The notes below the pieces were generated by a model. That model worked only from the letters and a program-made list of their open reading frames with translations. It was not told where the DNA came from and did not search any database. A DNA stretch of 39,930 nucleotides from Desulfobulbus propionicus (GTDB lineage: Bacteria > Desulfobacterota > Dissulfuribacteria > Dissulfuribacterales > DYLC01): contig DYLC01000003.1 in NCBI GenBank assembly GCA_020722285.1, forward strand, positions 1 to 39,930, written 5' to 3'. The translations under genes were made by a program, and so were the position numbers. This document shows positions 39,143 through 39,930 of this stretch, one piece after another. Position 1 is the first letter of the stretch. Every line of letters starts with the position of its first letter.

Positions 39143-39724
39143 TTAAAGGCATTTAAGTTGTTCTTTAGCCTGGTCAAGCTGAGTGCGAAAATGTGTGTCT
39201 ATTTCAGACGCTATCTTTGTCCACTCATTTTGAAACTCCGGCAGCATCTCTACATCCAGATTTGCCGCCATCCCCATGCCGTACTGCTTTGCCACTGCCT
39301 GCTGCATGCCCGATAGTTTGGCTTGAAACTGCGCTTTAACCTGCTGAAGATACTGGCTTTTAGTATTTTCATAAGACTTCAGATGTTCCCTGATATAGTC
39401 CAAAAGCCCTTTGGCAGGGCTTCCTTTTAACTGAAATACCCCGTGCATGGCCCTGTCAATGGCATCCCACTGCATCTTGTCCCTTGGAAGTGTCAGGTTT
39501 CTCGTGAGTACCTCCATCGCTCCCTCTATTACAACCTGGAGCGTTTGAGGGGAAAACCCCTTGAAGGCATCTGCAAGGCTTGTTTCCTTATTGCCAAGAT
39601 AAGATGCGGCGATGCGCCTGCCTATATCCAGATTCTTTTCTCTTTCCACCTCCGTCTTGTCAATCGAACCAAGACGGCTCGCCTTTTCAAGGGCTATCTC
39701 CAGAGAACTTTTTATTTCCGCCAT
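39143..39724 (-). CDS. soluble helical protein of unknown function (possibly DUF6657)
   Basis: A 193-residue, mostly helical, charged protein with no signal peptide, no cysteine motif and no recognised catalytic residue. It starts MAEIKSSLEIALEKASRLGS, includes ASYLGNKETSLADAFKGF, and ends in a long helix (HFRTQLDQAKEQLKCL). The start resembles proteins annotated as DUF6657, recalled with moderate certainty. ATG 39724 is chosen over the open frame to 39799 because AAAGGAG lies about 10 nt before it. It precedes porGDAB but has its own apparent terminator. An R3-like hairpin lies in its leader. Confidence 0.75.
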   Translation of the reverse strand: MAEIKSSLEIALEKASRLGSIDKTEVEREKNLDIGRRIAASYLGNKETSLADAFKGFSPQTLQVVIEGAMEVLTRNLTLPRDKMQWDAIDRAMHGVFQLKGSPAKGLLDYIREHLKSYENTKSQYLQQVKAQFQAKLSGMQQAVAKQYGMGMAANLDVEMLPEFQNEWTKIASEIDTHFRTQLDQAKEQLKCL

Positions 39725-39746
39725 AAATACTGCTCCTTTATTTTTG

Positions 39747-39789
39747 AAAGGAAGGTTCCAAAAACTGCTGTTTTTTAGAATCTCCCTAA
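39747..39789. repeat. R3-like inverted repeat, copy d, compact
   Basis: GGAAGGTTCCAAAAAC and GTTTTTTAGAATCTCCCTAA form an imperfect inverted repeat of about 42 bp, equal to the two outer ends of R3 with the interior missing. It lies 23 nt upstream of the start at 39724. Confidence 0.4.
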
Positions 39790-39847
39790 TATTTATCACA
39801 AAAACAACAGGCTGTGACTATGAAAGTTCCAGAAATTAAAAATCTTG

Positions 39848-39930
39848 GTAACTATCCAGTATAATGCCTAAAACAAACGAAAACCACCGTACTGTAACTA
39901 TTCAGCAGCGCCCCAGATGCAAGGAAGAGG
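39848..39930 (+). mobile_element. R1 element copy E, cut by the window end
   Basis: Complete 46-bp arm (39848-39893) and the first 37 bp of the core, continuing beyond the window. The 8 bp before it are AAATCTTG, of the same AAA..TTG form as the target duplications of copies A and B. The arm contains TATAAT and the ATG of the R1 mini-ORF (39864). Confidence 0.8.

Noticed and set aside
1-39930. CRISPR array, prophage, defence cluster, rRNA or transposase gene
   Set aside because: None was seen; the repeats found are dispersed and palindromic, not regularly spaced, and no integrase, capsid, Cas or transposase frame is present.

Overview
The window looks like a chromosomal segment of an anaerobic, Gram-negative bacterium, most likely a Desulfobacterota (former Deltaproteobacteria) lineage. 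The indications are a class I hybrid cluster protein with an HcpR-like operator, a four-subunit pyruvate:ferredoxin oxidoreductase, a small tetraheme c-type cytochrome, a PxxKW cysteine-rich protein, a DUF39 homocysteine-synthesis protein, a CooT-like protein and a KDO pathway enzyme. The assignment is inferred from gene content, not from a database search.

Layout. 1-2200: hcp and a small zinc-ribbon protein on the plus strand. 2201-8361 (minus): an ATP-type 6-phosphofructokinase followed by two sensor histidine kinases, one a hybrid with a receiver domain. 8763-13146: murI (plus), facing a secreted beta-propeller-like protein and kdsB (minus), then a gene of unknown function. 13264-16198: tRNA-Glu, glyQ (no glyS beside it), a PxxKW protein directly behind tRNA-Leu, and ribF. 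16205-19615: a scar-rich stretch with three gene remnants (molybdopterin oxidoreductase C-terminus, sfsA N-terminus, internally deleted receiver) around an intact histidine kinase and cobT. 19777-27982 (minus): tetraheme cytochrome, nadC, valS, thrC, a two-subunit cytochrome bd-superfamily oxidase with a fused heme c, and cooT. 28242-33327: a HAD-like protein, a TlpA-like lipoprotein, a creatininase-family protein, DUF39, a CBS-ACT protein and a sigma-54 response regulator. 33436-35892: pyrC and pyrB. 36018-39724: porGDAB behind a gene of unknown function.

The most striking non-genic signal is a set of dispersed repeats. Family R1 is a 153-bp element made of a 46-bp arm and a 107-bp palindromic core, with GTAACTAT ends. 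Two complete copies are flanked by perfect 8-bp direct repeats (AAATGTTG and AAAAATTG), so they are true mobile insertions. GTAA ends with 8-bp duplications are the signature of IS66-family elements, so R1 is best read as an IS66-type MITE. Every copy with an intact arm carries the same ATG-started cysteine-rich reading frame, and in one copy this frame runs 14 nt into a downstream histidine kinase that has no ribosome binding site of its own. Two further repeat families (R2, R3) lie between genes. R2 twice begins exactly at the stop codon of the gene before it, and R1 and R2 pieces together separate pyrB from pyrC.

Metabolically the segment covers acetyl-CoA/pyruvate chemistry (Por), glycolysis (Pfk), pyrimidine, NAD, flavin and cobamide synthesis, threonine and probably sulfide-dependent homocysteine synthesis, envelope precursors (MurI, KdsB), and protection against nitrosative and oxidative stress (Hcp, bd-type oxidase).
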